The notes under the pieces were generated by a model that worked only from the letters and a program-made list of their open reading frames with translations, did no database searches and had not been told where the DNA came from. DNA of 64,000 nt. It comes from Niveibacterium umoris (GTDB taxonomy: Bacteria; Pseudomonadota; Gammaproteobacteria; Burkholderiales; Rhodocyclaceae). Below are positions 49,276 through 58,006 of this stretch, piece after piece. The stretch's first letter is position 1. Each line of letters opens with the position of its first letter. The stretch spans positions 1,548,016 to 1,612,015 of the forward strand of contig NZ_JACIET010000002.1 of NCBI RefSeq assembly GCF_014197015.1. The letters run 5' to 3'. The position numbers were made by a program, and so were the translations under genes.

Positions 49276-51327
49276 ATGCGTACGTATTTCGTTGCGCCGA
49301 CACGACCCAACGTCGGCCTCACCTCGGTCTCGCTAGGCCTGCTCAGGGCGCTGCAGCGGCGCGGCCTGAAGGCAGCCTTCGTCAAACCGGTCACCAAGCG
49401 CACGCCGGACACCGAACCCTCGGTGCTGTTTGCGCGCAGCATCTGCCATGTCGAAGGCACGCCGGACCCGCTGCCGATGACGCTGGTCACCGAGCACATC
49501 ACCGGCGGCAAAACCGACGATCTGCTCGAACAGATCGTCAGCCTCGCGATGTCCTCGACCGACGGCGCCGATGTGCTGGTGGTCGAGGGGATCCACGCCG
49601 ACCCGAGCCGCGCCTTCATCCCGCGTTTGTCCGGTGACATCGCGCGCAGCCTGCAGGCGGATGTGGTGCTGGTGGCGAGCGCGGCGGACGCCGAAGGCAT
49701 CGCCCAGACCAATTACATGATCGCGCAGGTGCGCAACGCTGGGCGGCGCGTGGCCGGGGTGATCTTCAACCACGCGGACGAAGGCTTCGACGAGGCAGCG
49801 GTGACTGCCCAGATCGGCGATGTGCCGGTGTGGGGCGTGATCAAGAACGATCCGGCGCTGTCCGCACCGCGCACCATCGACCTGGCCAAGCACCTTGGCG
49901 CCGAGGTCATGATCAAGGGCGAGATTGAATCCCGACGTGTGATGGAAACGGTGGTCGCGGCGCGCTCGGTGTCGGAAGTGATTCCGCGCCTGAAGCCGGG
50001 TGCGCTGGTGGTGAGCGCGGGCGACCGCGACGATGTGATGCTCGCCACCGCATTGGCCGCGAGCAACGGCATCCAGCTCGCCGGCCTGCTGCTGACGCAC
50101 CACAGCTTCATCAGCCCGCGTATCGAGAAGTTCGGTTCGCTCGCCTTTCACGGCGGCCTGCCGGTGCTGCGCACCGACGGCGACAGTTACGAAACCGCGG
50201 CCCGGATCAGTCGCCTGCCGTCGGCAGTGCCGCAGGACGATCTGGACCGCATGAACACCGTGATCGAGAGCGTCGCCGAACAGATCGACGGCGAAGCGAT
50301 CTGTGCCGGCCTCGATGTGGCCGGATCGACGCGGATGTCGCCGCCGGCCTTCCGCTACCAGCTGATCCAGAAGGCGCGCAAGGCCAACAAGCGCATCGTG
50401 TTGCCCGAGGGCGACGAGCCGCGCACCGTGCGCGCCGCGGCAATCTGTGCCGAAAAGGGCATCGCGCGCTGCGTGCTGCTCGGCAAGCGAGCCTCGATCG
50501 AGGCCGTGGCCGACGCACAGGGCATCGAACTGCCGCCGGGCGTCGAGATCCTCGAGCCGGATGCGATCGCCGAGCGTTATGTCGCGCCGATGGTCGAACT
50601 GCGCAAGAGCAAGGGCCTCACGCCGGGCCAGGCGCGCGCCGGACTGGAAGACACGGTGGTGCTGGGCACGATGATGCTGGCGGTGGACGAGGTCGATGGC
50701 CTGGTCAGCGGCGCGGTGCATACCACCGCCAACACGGTGCGGCCGGCGTTGCAACTGATCAAGACGGCGCCGGGTTCTTCGATCGTCTCGTCCTGCTTCT
50801 TCATGCTGATGCCGGAACAGGTGCTGGTCTACGCCGACTGCGCGATCAACCCCGACCCGACCGCCGAAGAACTCGCCGACATCGCCAAGCAGAGTGCCGA
50901 CAGCGCCGCTGCCTTCGGTATCGACCCGAAGGTTGCGATGATCAGCTACAGCACCGGCGCGTCGGGCAGCGGCGACGATGTCGAGAAGGTGCGCAAGGCC
51001 ACCGAGCTGGCCAAGACCCGCTTCCCGGAACTGGTGCTCGACGGCCCGATGCAGTACGACGCCGCCACCGTGAAGGACGTCGCGGCCCAGAAGGCGCCGG
51101 GCAGCCCGGTCGCCGGCCAGGCGACGGTCTTCGTGTTCCCCGATCTGAATACCGGCAACACCACCTACAAGGCGGTGCAGCGTTCTGCCAACGTGGTGTC
51201 GGTCGGTCCGATGCTGCAAGGCTTGCGCAAGCCGGTGAACGATCTGTCGCGCGGCGCGCTGGTCGACGACATCGTGTTCACGATCGCGCTCACCGCGATC
51301 CAGGCGGACGCCAAGCCGATCGTGTGA
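49276..51327 (+). CDS. pta: Phosphate acetyltransferase Pta
   Basis: Pta interconverts acetyl-CoA and acetyl phosphate. The 683 residues are the long proteobacterial form: an N-terminal BioD-like P-loop-type domain (TRPNVGLTSVSLGLLRAL), a central DRTGG domain (about 215-325) and the C-terminal catalytic PTA domain from about 355 with RIVLPEGDEPRTVRAA and VSGAVHTTANTVRPALQ. Acetate kinase (ackA), the usual partner, is not in the window. A terminator follows 23 bases after the stop. Confidence 0.95.
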   Translation: MRTYFVAPTRPNVGLTSVSLGLLRALQRRGLKAAFVKPVTKRTPDTEPSVLFARSICHVEGTPDPLPMTLVTEHITGGKTDDLLEQIVSLAMSSTDGADVLVVEGIHADPSRAFIPRLSGDIARSLQADVVLVASAADAEGIAQTNYMIAQVRNAGRRVAGVIFNHADEGFDEAAVTAQIGDVPVWGVIKNDPALSAPRTIDLAKHLGAEVMIKGEIESRRVMETVVAARSVSEVIPRLKPGALVVSAGDRDDVMLATALAASNGIQLAGLLLTHHSFISPRIEKFGSLAFHGGLPVLRTDGDSYETAARISRLPSAVPQDDLDRMNTVIESVAEQIDGEAICAGLDVAGSTRMSPPAFRYQLIQKARKANKRIVLPEGDEPRTVRAAAICAEKGIARCVLLGKRASIEAVADAQGIELPPGVEILEPDAIAERYVAPMVELRKSKGLTPGQARAGLEDTVVLGTMMLAVDEVDGLVSGAVHTTANTVRPALQLIKTAPGSSIVSSCFFMLMPEQVLVYADCAINPDPTAEELADIAKQSADSAAAFGIDPKVAMISYSTGASGSGDDVEKVRKATELAKTRFPELVLDGPMQYDAATVKDVAAQKAPGSPVAGQATVFVFPDLNTGNTTYKAVQRSANVVSVGPMLQGLRKPVNDLSRGALVDDIVFTIALTAIQADAKPIV

Positions 51328-51350
51328 GTCGCCCCCCGCAGCTCGACGCA

Positions 51351-51382
51351 AACGGCACGCATTGCGCGTGCCGTTTTCTTTC
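51351..51382 (+). terminator. intrinsic terminator after pta
   Basis: AACGGCACGC (51351-51360) pairs perfectly with GCGTGCCGTT (51366-51375) around an attgc loop and is followed by ttctttc. It ends the pta transcript. Confidence 0.88.
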
Positions 51383-51443
51383 AAGGCGGCGGACGAGCGC
51401 GTGATCTACGATGAAAAACCGTCACCCCATCGGAGATCACACC

Positions 51444-51980
51444 ATGCACAAGAAAACGCTGCCCACGCTGTTCCTGCTGGGCTTGCTGTCCGCCTGCGCC
51501 AGCACCCCGCCGGCACCGCTGCGCGCAGTCGCCGAAATCCGCCCGACTGCTTCAGCCGCAGCGGCAGGCCTCGCGCCGATGGGCGCCGTTTCTTTCGTTG
51601 AGATTCCGGGCGGCAAGGTGCATGTCGATGCCCGTGTCTCTGGCCTCAAGCCCAACGCGGAACATGGTTTCCATGTCCATGATGTGGCGGACTGTTCCGG
51701 CGACGGCACCAAGACCGCGGGGCACCTGAATCCCGACCAGCATCCGCATGGACACCCGGGAACCGAAATGCGCCATGCCGGCGCGATGTTCAACCTGAAG
51801 ACGGACGCCAGCGGTGTCGGCGTGCTGTCGCAGGATGTCGACACCATCACGCTGACCCCGGGCAAGTACGGCATCGTCGGCAAGCCCGTGATCGTGCACC
51901 GCGACGCCGACGACTACCATTCGCAACCGCTCGGCAACGCGGGCCCCCGGATCGGCTGCGGCATCATCACGGCTGGCTGA
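51444..51980 (+). CDS. sodC: Cu/Zn superoxide dismutase, predicted lipoprotein
   Basis: SodC removes superoxide in the periplasm. The 178 residues have a lipoprotein signal ending LLSAC (C18), so it should be membrane anchored. Copper ligands are H77 and H79 (GFHVHD) and H152 (VHRDADDYH), H94 bridges, and a disulfide is expected between C84 and C172. The active-site arginine is R169 (NAGPRIGCG). I chose ATG 51444, which begins directly at the signal; the open frame starts at 51411. No terminator was seen after it. Confidence 0.93.
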   Translation: MHKKTLPTLFLLGLLSACASTPPAPLRAVAEIRPTASAAAAGLAPMGAVSFVEIPGGKVHVDARVSGLKPNAEHGFHVHDVADCSGDGTKTAGHLNPDQHPHGHPGTEMRHAGAMFNLKTDASGVGVLSQDVDTITLTPGKYGIVGKPVIVHRDADDYHSQPLGNAGPRIGCGIITAG

Positions 51981-52405
51981 GGAGGGCGCGTGGCCGGGTG
52001 CCGCCCGGCGTCGTTCGCCAAGCCGCTGGCAACGGTGCTGGTGTCAGCTGATGCGACCGGGACGTAGGCGCTGCCACAGGCGTCGCCGCCGCTGACGTCC
52101 CCGCTAGTTGCCGGGCGGCACAAAGACCCCGCTGCGGCGTGCCGGGCAGGGGCCGTGCGGGTGCTGCGCGCCCGTCTCTGCCCGCCTGCGCGCGCCAGCA
52201 CGGTGAAAACACGCGCCAATCCGGTGCGCGCGCCAGCCTCTCGTTGGAAAAGCGTGAAGAATTCCGCGCCGCAACAACAATCAACAAAATTGCTTTTAGC
52301 GATGGAAATATCATGTTGTCGCAGGAGATCTGTCAGATCGAACTCGTTTCGGCCCCGGCAGAGGCATCACTGCGTGAACACGATTACTTCCCCTAGGAGC
52401 ATTCA
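51981..52405 (+). other. 425-base intergenic region without a recognised gene
   Basis: No convincing gene was found. The first 280 bases are GC-rich; after 52270 the sequence turns AT-rich (caacaatcaacaaaattgc), as expected of the promoter of the PEP-CTERM gene. A perfect palindrome GATCTG-t-CAGATC lies at 52327-52339 and could be an operator. No well-spaced -35/-10 pair or sigma-54 GG-N10-GC element was found. Confidence 0.4.
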
Positions 52406-53038
52406 ATGACCCCTGTAAGCTCGCGATTCTTCCGTGCCGCGCTGGTGAGCGCAGCCGGCTTCGCGTTGATCGGGGCCGCCTCGGCGGCGCCGATCAACCT
52501 GATCGAAAACGGTAGCTTTGAAAGCGTCAGCCAGAAGGCTGGCACCTGGAACATCTACTCCTCCCTCGCCGGCTGGCAAGTGGGTGGCAAGGGCGTCGAG
52601 ATCCGCGACAACGTTGCCGGCACGGCCTATGACGGCAAGAACTTCGTCGAACTCGACACGACCAAGAACTCGTGGATTTCGCAAGCCTTCGAGACGACGA
52701 TCGGCCAGAGCTACAAGGTGTCGTTCTTCTACTCGCCGCGCCAGGGTGTGGCGAGCAACTCGAACGACATCCTCGCGCTGCTGAACGGAACGGTCGCCAA
52801 GACCGCTTCGGGCAGTGGCATCGGCAAGTCCGGCAACGTCTGGCAGGAGATCGATTTCAACTTCGTCGCGACCGGCCCGATGTCGACCCTCGGATTCATG
52901 GCCGCGGGCGTCAGCGACAGCTACGGCGGTTCGCTCGACAAGGTCAGCGTTTCGGCTGTGCCGGAACCCTCGTCCTGGGCCACCCTGCTGGCAGGTCTGC
53001 TCGGCCTTGGCGTGATCACCCGTCGTCGTACCCGCTGA
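52406..53038 (+). CDS. PEP-CTERM sorting-signal exported protein
   Basis: The 210 residues have a signal peptide (about 1-28) and a beta-rich body beginning NLIENGSFES, a start typical of DUF642-like and carbohydrate-binding exported proteins. A textbook PEP-CTERM tail (VPEPSSW, hydrophobic helix, RRRTR) closes it. The tail is recognised by exosortase (EpsH/XrtA) in bacteria that make exopolysaccharide. No exosortase is in the window, so it must be elsewhere. Strong ribosome site taggagc precedes ATG 52406. The real function on the surface is unknown. Confidence 0.92.
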   Translation: MTPVSSRFFRAALVSAAGFALIGAASAAPINLIENGSFESVSQKAGTWNIYSSLAGWQVGGKGVEIRDNVAGTAYDGKNFVELDTTKNSWISQAFETTIGQSYKVSFFYSPRQGVASNSNDILALLNGTVAKTASGSGIGKSGNVWQEIDFNFVATGPMSTLGFMAAGVSDSYGGSLDKVSVSAVPEPSSWATLLAGLLGLGVITRRRTR

Positions 53039-53060
53039 TCGCCGCAACGCGGTCGGTATC

Positions 53061-53093
53061 AAGGCGCGCCCTTCGGGGTGCGCCTTTTCTTTT
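53061..53093 (+). terminator. intrinsic terminator with TTCG tetraloop
   Basis: AAGGCGC (53061-53067) pairs with GCGCCTT (53080-53086), continued by a G-T pair and CCC against GGG, closed by a TTCG tetraloop, followed by ttttctttt. It is a very strong terminator after the PEP-CTERM gene. Confidence 0.93.
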
Positions 53094-53114
53094 CAAGGTG
53101 GTGCGACCGGCGCG

Positions 53115-54089
53115 CTAATGCGGCTCCGCTCTGCGCTTGTTCTTGAAAAGCAGCCAGGCTTCTTCCGCGATGTCGAAATCGCCGTTCTGCTTGCCGACGA
53201 GTTTGGTGTAGGGCCAGTGAATGCGTTGCGTGATGCTGGGTTCGATATGCCCGCCGCCGGATATTTTCACGAGTTCCACTTGCACGCGTTTCGGATCCTC
53301 ACCCCACACGGTGCGGATTGCACGGGTCGGATCCGACGCGTCACGGTGTTCGAAAGTCGTGACCGTAGCCGGCGTATCCGGCAGCGCGGCGAGCCGGCGC
53401 CACACGTCGACGGCCTTTTCGACGCCGATCACGCCGCCACGCGCGTCGCCGGGGTGAAATCCGACGGTGCCGCCGGTGTACGGCACCAGCGGGTCGGCAG
53501 TCCCTGCCACGACGAGCGCAGTCACTGGCGTCAGGGGTGACCGGCAACGGTTCTGCAACGCCATCGAGGCGCCTATCGTTGCGAAGCCGGCGAGTCCGTG
53601 ACGGGACTCGATCGCCTGCCGGAAAGCCATCATGCCGCCGTTCGACATGCCCATCACGAAGACCCGATCCGGGTCGGCCGCATGCTCGGCGATCTCGCGC
53701 GCGATGATCGCGTCGATGAATCCGACGTCGTCGGTCTTCGGATTCGAGCTGGCATCACCCCGGCAGTCGTTCCAGCCCTGCTTGCCGTCGTCGCCCCGCG
53801 CGCCGTCCGGGGCGACCACCACCAGCCCCTCGCGATCTGCGATCGCCAGCCACGTCGACATCGGTGCGGCCGTGTGCTTTTGCCCGAGCACCTGTGCTGC
53901 GCTGCCGGTGTGGCCGTGTAGCAGGACGATCAGCGGATGCTTGCCGACGTCCGACCGCACCGGTGTCGCCACCAGATAGTGACGAACACCTTCCGGGCGC
54001 TGCAATTCAGCCTGAGAAACCGTCGCGCCCGACGCCGCTGCTGCGATGAAAATCGAGAGGCATGCAATGACCAAGCACTTGATTCTCAT
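53115..54089 (-). CDS. Secreted polyhydroxybutyrate depolymerase-like esterase
   Basis: The 324-residue protein has a signal peptide (about 1-22) and the LpqC/PHB-depolymerase type alpha/beta hydrolase fold: HGHTG at 58-62 (oxyanion hole), GMSNGG with nucleophile S149, VAGTADPLVPYTGG with the Asp, and GGGHIEP with the His near the end. Related enzymes cleave polyhydroxybutyrate or feruloyl esters; the substrate here is unknown. ATG 54089 has a ggag ribosome site eight bases away. It is divergent from the chemoreceptor gene. Confidence 0.85.
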   Translation of the reverse strand: MRIKCLVIACLSIFIAAAASGATVSQAELQRPEGVRHYLVATPVRSDVGKHPLIVLLHGHTGSAAQVLGQKHTAAPMSTWLAIADREGLVVVAPDGARGDDGKQGWNDCRGDASSNPKTDDVGFIDAIIAREIAEHAADPDRVFVMGMSNGGMMAFRQAIESRHGLAGFATIGASMALQNRCRSPLTPVTALVVAGTADPLVPYTGGTVGFHPGDARGGVIGVEKAVDVWRRLAALPDTPATVTTFEHRDASDPTRAIRTVWGEDPKRVQVELVKISGGGHIEPSITQRIHWPYTKLVGKQNGDFDIAEEAWLLFKNKRRAEPH

Positions 54090-54194
54090 ACGTATCTCCG
54101 TTTTTCTCTCGGGGGTCCGGTGGCCTGAATTCACCGTGCCAATCCGCGGGGGGCAAGTCACTTGATGGCAATCAAAACATACGTCACGGGCGCC

Positions 54195-54221
54195 TAAAGT
54201 TTTGGCTGAAGGCGCCGATCC
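54195..54221 (+). promoter_or_regulatory. sigma-28 (FliA) promoter for the chemoreceptor
   Basis: TAAAGTTT (54195-54202), eleven bases, then GCCGATCC (54214-54221) match the known sigma-28 consensus TAAAGTTT-N11-GCCGATAA at 14 of 16 positions with exact spacing. It lies 95 bases before the ATG of the methyl-accepting protein, which is a typical member of the flagellar class III regulon. The presence of flagella is implied, though no flagellar gene is in the window. Confidence 0.88.
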
Positions 54222-54316
54222 CGATGCGTTAGCGTTCGCCGGTACGACCGTCGTCACCATTCTTGCCCCAGCATGCGGCCGGGGCGCCGATCATTCTCCT
54301 GAAACGGAGTATCCCG

Positions 54317-55936
54317 ATGAAACTGAGCATAGCGAAGCGTCTCTGGTTGCTGGTCTGGGGGGCCGTCCTGGCTTTGGTCGCCGTCGGCCTCGTTGGCGGA
54401 TTCGTCGCCCGCACGGCGATGAACAGTCTCGATGGCGTACACAAGAAAACCTTGCCGGCGATCGAGACGCTCACCGCGATCGAACGCAACTTCTTCCTCA
54501 TCCGCGTCAATGCTTACGCGCACATTCTCGCCGATGCTGCTGAGCGCAAAAGCGCACTCGAGCAGACCATCGACGCTGCTCGCAGTGCGGTGGCCGACGC
54601 GCTCAAACACTACGAAGAGCACCTGGTCGACGACGCCGACCGCGCCTTGCTCGACACCGATCGCAAGTCGGTCGACGCCTACGTGGTGATCCTTGCCGAG
54701 GTCCTCGAGGCCTCGCGCCGCAACGACACTGCGGCGGCGCGCGAAATCATCGTGAGCCGCTGGAAGCCGGCCGGCGACGCGGTAACTGCAAACCTCAAGG
54801 CCCACAACGAGTACCACAAGCGCCTGGCCGACGAACAGAGCGCGCGCGCCGAGGCCGATTCGCGTAACGGCCAGTTGCTGGCGTGGGGCATCATCGTGGT
54901 TGGCGCGGCGTTGGTACTCGCCGCCGGCTTCCTGCTGGTGCGCGACATCATGCGTGCGGTGCATGCGCTGGAAACCAGCGTCATCCGCATCGAAAGCGAT
55001 CTGGACTTCACCGTCCGCGCACCGGTGCATGGTGAAGACGAACTCGGGTTGATGGCCGGTGCGTTCAACCGCCTCATCGCACGCCTGCATGCGAACCTCG
55101 GCGAAATCCAGCAGTCGGCCTCCGCGGTGGCCGCATCGGCGGGCGCGCTGGCCAGCACCTCGCGCCAGGTGGCGGCTGCGTCGGACCAGCAAAGCACCGC
55201 GGCAGCCAGCATGGCGGCGAGCGTCGAGCAGATGACGGTGAGCATCAGCCATGTCGGCGATCGCGCCGGGGAAACCCGCGAACTTGCGGACGCCTCCGGG
55301 CAACAGGCAAGCGATGGCAAGCGGGTGATCGAGCAGACCGTGGGCGACATCAACGAGATCGCCGACATCGTGCATGCGGCGTCGGCGCAGATCGTCAGCC
55401 TCGGCGAGCAGGGCGAACAGATTTCCAGCGTGGTGCAGGTGATCAAGGAAGTCGCGGACCAGACCAATCTGCTCGCACTCAACGCGGCCATTGAGGCGGC
55501 CCGGGCCGGCGAACAGGGCCGCGGATTTGCGGTGGTGGCAGATGAGGTGCGCAAGCTGGCCGAGCGTACCGCGCTGTCCACCCAGCAGATCGGGCAGACC
55601 ATCGAAGCCATGCGCGGCGCAACCGCAGCCGCCTCGCAGCACATGGCCACTGCGGTGCAACGGGTCGAATCCGGTGTAACGCGCGCCGGCAACGCCAGCG
55701 AAGCGATCACCCGTATCGAAGCGGGCAGCCGCCGCACTGTCGAAACCGTGGGCGAGATCGCCGACGCCATGCGCGAACAGGGCAGCGCCAGCACCGCGGT
55801 GGCGCAGAACGTCGAACGCATCGCGCAGATGGCCGAAGAAGGCGCAGGTGCCGCCCAGAGCAGCGCCCACCTCGCCCATGAACTGGCCGACCTCGCGCAA
55901 CGGATGAACGCGGTGGTGGAACCCTACCGCTTGTGA
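54317..55936 (+). CDS. Methyl-accepting chemotaxis protein
   Basis: The 539-residue chemoreceptor has a first membrane segment (about 9-34), a periplasmic four-helix-type ligand domain with [15 protein letters not shown], a second membrane segment (about 191-215), a HAMP domain ([24 protein letters not shown] region) and the signalling coiled coil. The hairpin tip [25 protein letters not shown] is complete. No C-terminal CheR-binding pentapeptide was seen. I chose ATG 54317 with a cggag ribosome site. Expression likely depends on FliA via the promoter at 54195-54221. Confidence 0.94.
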   Translation: MKLSIAKRLWLLVWGAVLALVAVGLVGGFVARTAMNSLDGVHKKTLPAIETLTAIERNFFLIRVNAYAHILADAAERKSALEQTIDAARSAVADALKHYEEHLVDDADRALLDTDRKSVDAYVVILAEVLEASRRNDTAAAREIIVSRWKPAGDAVTANLKAHNEYHKRLADEQSARAEADSRNGQLLAWGIIVVGAALVLAAGFLLVRDIMRAVHALETSVIRIESDLDFTVRAPVHGEDELGLMAGAFNRLIARLHANLGEIQQSASAVAASAGALASTSRQVAAASDQQSTAAASMAASVEQMTVSISHVGDRAGETRELADASGQQASDGKRVIEQTVGDINEIADIVHAASAQIVSLGEQGEQISSVVQVIKEVADQTNLLALNAAIEAARAGEQGRGFAVVADEVRKLAERTALSTQQIGQTIEAMRGATAAASQHMATAVQRVESGVTRAGNASEAITRIEAGSRRTVETVGEIADAMREQGSASTAVAQNVERIAQMAEEGAGAAQSSAHLAHELADLAQRMNAVVEPYRL

Positions 55937-56078
55937 CGCGTAGTGGGCGCGAATGTCCGGCTTCCACGGTCGTTCACGCTGCGCGGAGGCTTGCGATCGC
56001 GCGGGCGGAAGTCGAAAAACTGCAAGGCGGGTCAATGCTGTGCTACACCCATGAAATACCTCTGCCTTGGAGCCCACC

Positions 56079-57881
56079 ATGAAGATCTTCTGCATCCACG
56101 GCGTCAGCCATGAAGAGAAGGACAACGCCTTCCGCCCCGCGTGGGAAGCGGCGATCCGTGGTGCCTTGCTGGCCGCTGGAGAGGCGATGGAACCGAGCTT
56201 CGCCTATCTCGAATACGACGCGCTGTTCGCCAAGTCGGGCGCCAACTTCAACGACTACGCCGAGGCCGGCCTGCGCTTGCTGGCAAGCGGTATCGGCGGC
56301 CTCTTCACTGGAGGCGCCGGCACGCGCGGGCTAGGGGAGGTCGGCAGCACGGTGCGCTGGACGGCCGGCATGGTGGCGCAATGGGTCGCCGACGAAACCC
56401 TGCGTGCCGACCTGCGCAAACTGCTTGCGACGCGGCTCGCGGCCGAAGAGCCGGATCTGGTGTGCGCGCATAGCCTCGGCACGCTGATCGCCTACGACAC
56501 CTTCACGCAGAGTCCGGCACCAATGGCTGGCCGCAAGCTGATCACCTTCGGTTCGCAGATTGCCAACCCCGCGGTACGCGGCGATGTGTTCGGCGGGCGC
56601 ATCGTGCCGATCAGCGGCATCGGGCACTGGTATCACCTCTACAACCGCAACGACCATGTCTTCACCGCGCCGATCAGGCTCGACGATGCCAGCTTCACCC
56701 AGGTGCAGACCCCCTTCGACAAGCCGAACGACCTGCTCAACCACGATGCTGCTTTCTACCTTGGCCATCCGGCAACCGTCGCAGATGTCTGGCGCCGCGT
56801 CTTCACCCCGCCATCGAAGTCGCGTGCGCTGGGCGAAAAGGTCTTTGACGCTGCGTTGCGCGGTGGCAACGCTGGCCGCGGCAAGCGCGCCGCGGCGCCG
56901 GCACCGAACCGCAAGGCGCTGCTGATCGGCATCAACCAGTACCCCGACCCTGCTGCGCGCCTTGAAGGCTGTGTGAACGACGTGTTCCGCATGAGCGCGA
57001 CGCTGCAGGAATCGGGCTTTGCGCCGGACGAGATCCGCGTGGTGCTCGATTCGCGCGCCACCGCCGAGGGTATTGTCGAACGCCTGCACTGGTTGCTCGA
57101 CGACACCCGCGCCGGCGACGAGCGCTTCCTGTTCTACTCCGGCCATGGCGCGCAGATGCCGTCCTTGAATCCGCGCGGCGAGAGCGACCGGATGGACGAA
57201 TGCCTGTGCCCGGTCGACTTCGACTGGACTGCCGCGCATGCCATCACCGACAAGCAGTTCCGCGAGCTCTACACGCAACTGCCCTACGACGCGCGCTTCA
57301 TCGCCATGTTCGATTGCTGCCACTCCGGCGGCATGACACGCGACGGCGGCCGTCCGCGCGGTCTGACGCCGCCCGACGACATCCGCCACCGCGCGCTGCG
57401 CTGGGACGCCGATTCGCAGATGTGGGTGCCGCGCGAATGGGTGTCGGCGCAGAAAGAGGCGGCGCGCGTCGCCGCCGACAAGAACACCGTTACCAATGCG
57501 CGCGGCATGTCGCGCCTGGGCTGCGCGACCGGCCTGCGCGGTCACGATGACAAGCACTACGATGCCGCCCGCAAGGCCTACGGCCATCAGGGGCCTTACC
57601 TGCCGGTGCTGCTCTATGCCTGCCGCGAATCGCAGCTGGCGGCCGAGTATCGCCACGGCGTCACCTCCTACGGTGCTTTCACCTATTGTCTGAGCGAGAT
57701 GCTGGGTGCGGAGCGGCGGCGCGGGCGCAACCTGAGTTTTGCCAAGCTGATGGAAGGCGTTCAGGCGCGCATCAAGGATCTGGGCTATGTGCAGACGCCG
57801 CAGTGGGTGGGGCCGAAGGCGGTACTGCAGGCCGACATTCCGTGGGCGGCGGCGCCGCGAAGAACGGCGCGGCGAGGCTGA
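56079..57881 (+). CDS. Fusion of alpha/beta hydrolase and caspase-like (metacaspase) protease
   Basis: I read two domains in 600 residues. Residues 1-240 look like a lipase-type alpha/beta hydrolase: IFCIHGVS at the N-terminus, AHSLGTL with the candidate nucleophile S132, D192 (NRNDHVF) and H222 or H230. Residues 277-590 form a caspase-fold protease (peptidase C14): YSGHGAQ with catalytic H356 and FDCCHSGG with catalytic C414, and KALLIGINQYPD as first strand. No signal peptide is present. Bacterial caspases often act in cell-death or defence systems and are fused to various domains; the job here is unknown. ATG 56079 follows a TTG that may start instead. Confidence 0.88.
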   Translation: MKIFCIHGVSHEEKDNAFRPAWEAAIRGALLAAGEAMEPSFAYLEYDALFAKSGANFNDYAEAGLRLLASGIGGLFTGGAGTRGLGEVGSTVRWTAGMVAQWVADETLRADLRKLLATRLAAEEPDLVCAHSLGTLIAYDTFTQSPAPMAGRKLITFGSQIANPAVRGDVFGGRIVPISGIGHWYHLYNRNDHVFTAPIRLDDASFTQVQTPFDKPNDLLNHDAAFYLGHPATVADVWRRVFTPPSKSRALGEKVFDAALRGGNAGRGKRAAAPAPNRKALLIGINQYPDPAARLEGCVNDVFRMSATLQESGFAPDEIRVVLDSRATAEGIVERLHWLLDDTRAGDERFLFYSGHGAQMPSLNPRGESDRMDECLCPVDFDWTAAHAITDKQFRELYTQLPYDARFIAMFDCCHSGGMTRDGGRPRGLTPPDDIRHRALRWDADSQMWVPREWVSAQKEAARVAADKNTVTNARGMSRLGCATGLRGHDDKHYDAARKAYGHQGPYLPVLLYACRESQLAAEYRHGVTSYGAFTYCLSEMLGAERRRGRNLSFAKLMEGVQARIKDLGYVQTPQWVGPKAVLQADIPWAAAPRRTARRG

Positions 57882-58006
57882 TCGGCGTTCGCCCCCCCGC
57901 GTTACATCGGCGACACATCGCGGGCAAGCTCGCGCCGTAGAATGCGAGCCTTCGCCCGCTGCGCCCACCCGGCTGCGGCGAGTGCCTTCCCGCCCCGGAC
58001 ACCCCG

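Noticed and set aside
52270..52320. sigma-54 promoter for the PEP-CTERM gene
   Set aside because: TTGCT is present at 52290-52294, but the GG of the -24 element at the required distance is missing.
52139..52396. 85-codon frame in the gap before the PEP-CTERM gene
   Set aside because: No ribosome site, no recognisable character, and it covers the AT-rich promoter-like zone.
54254..56125. 623-codon open frame on the minus strand
   Set aside because: It is the mirror of the chemoreceptor gene and also crosses its sigma-28 leader; no domain was recognised.
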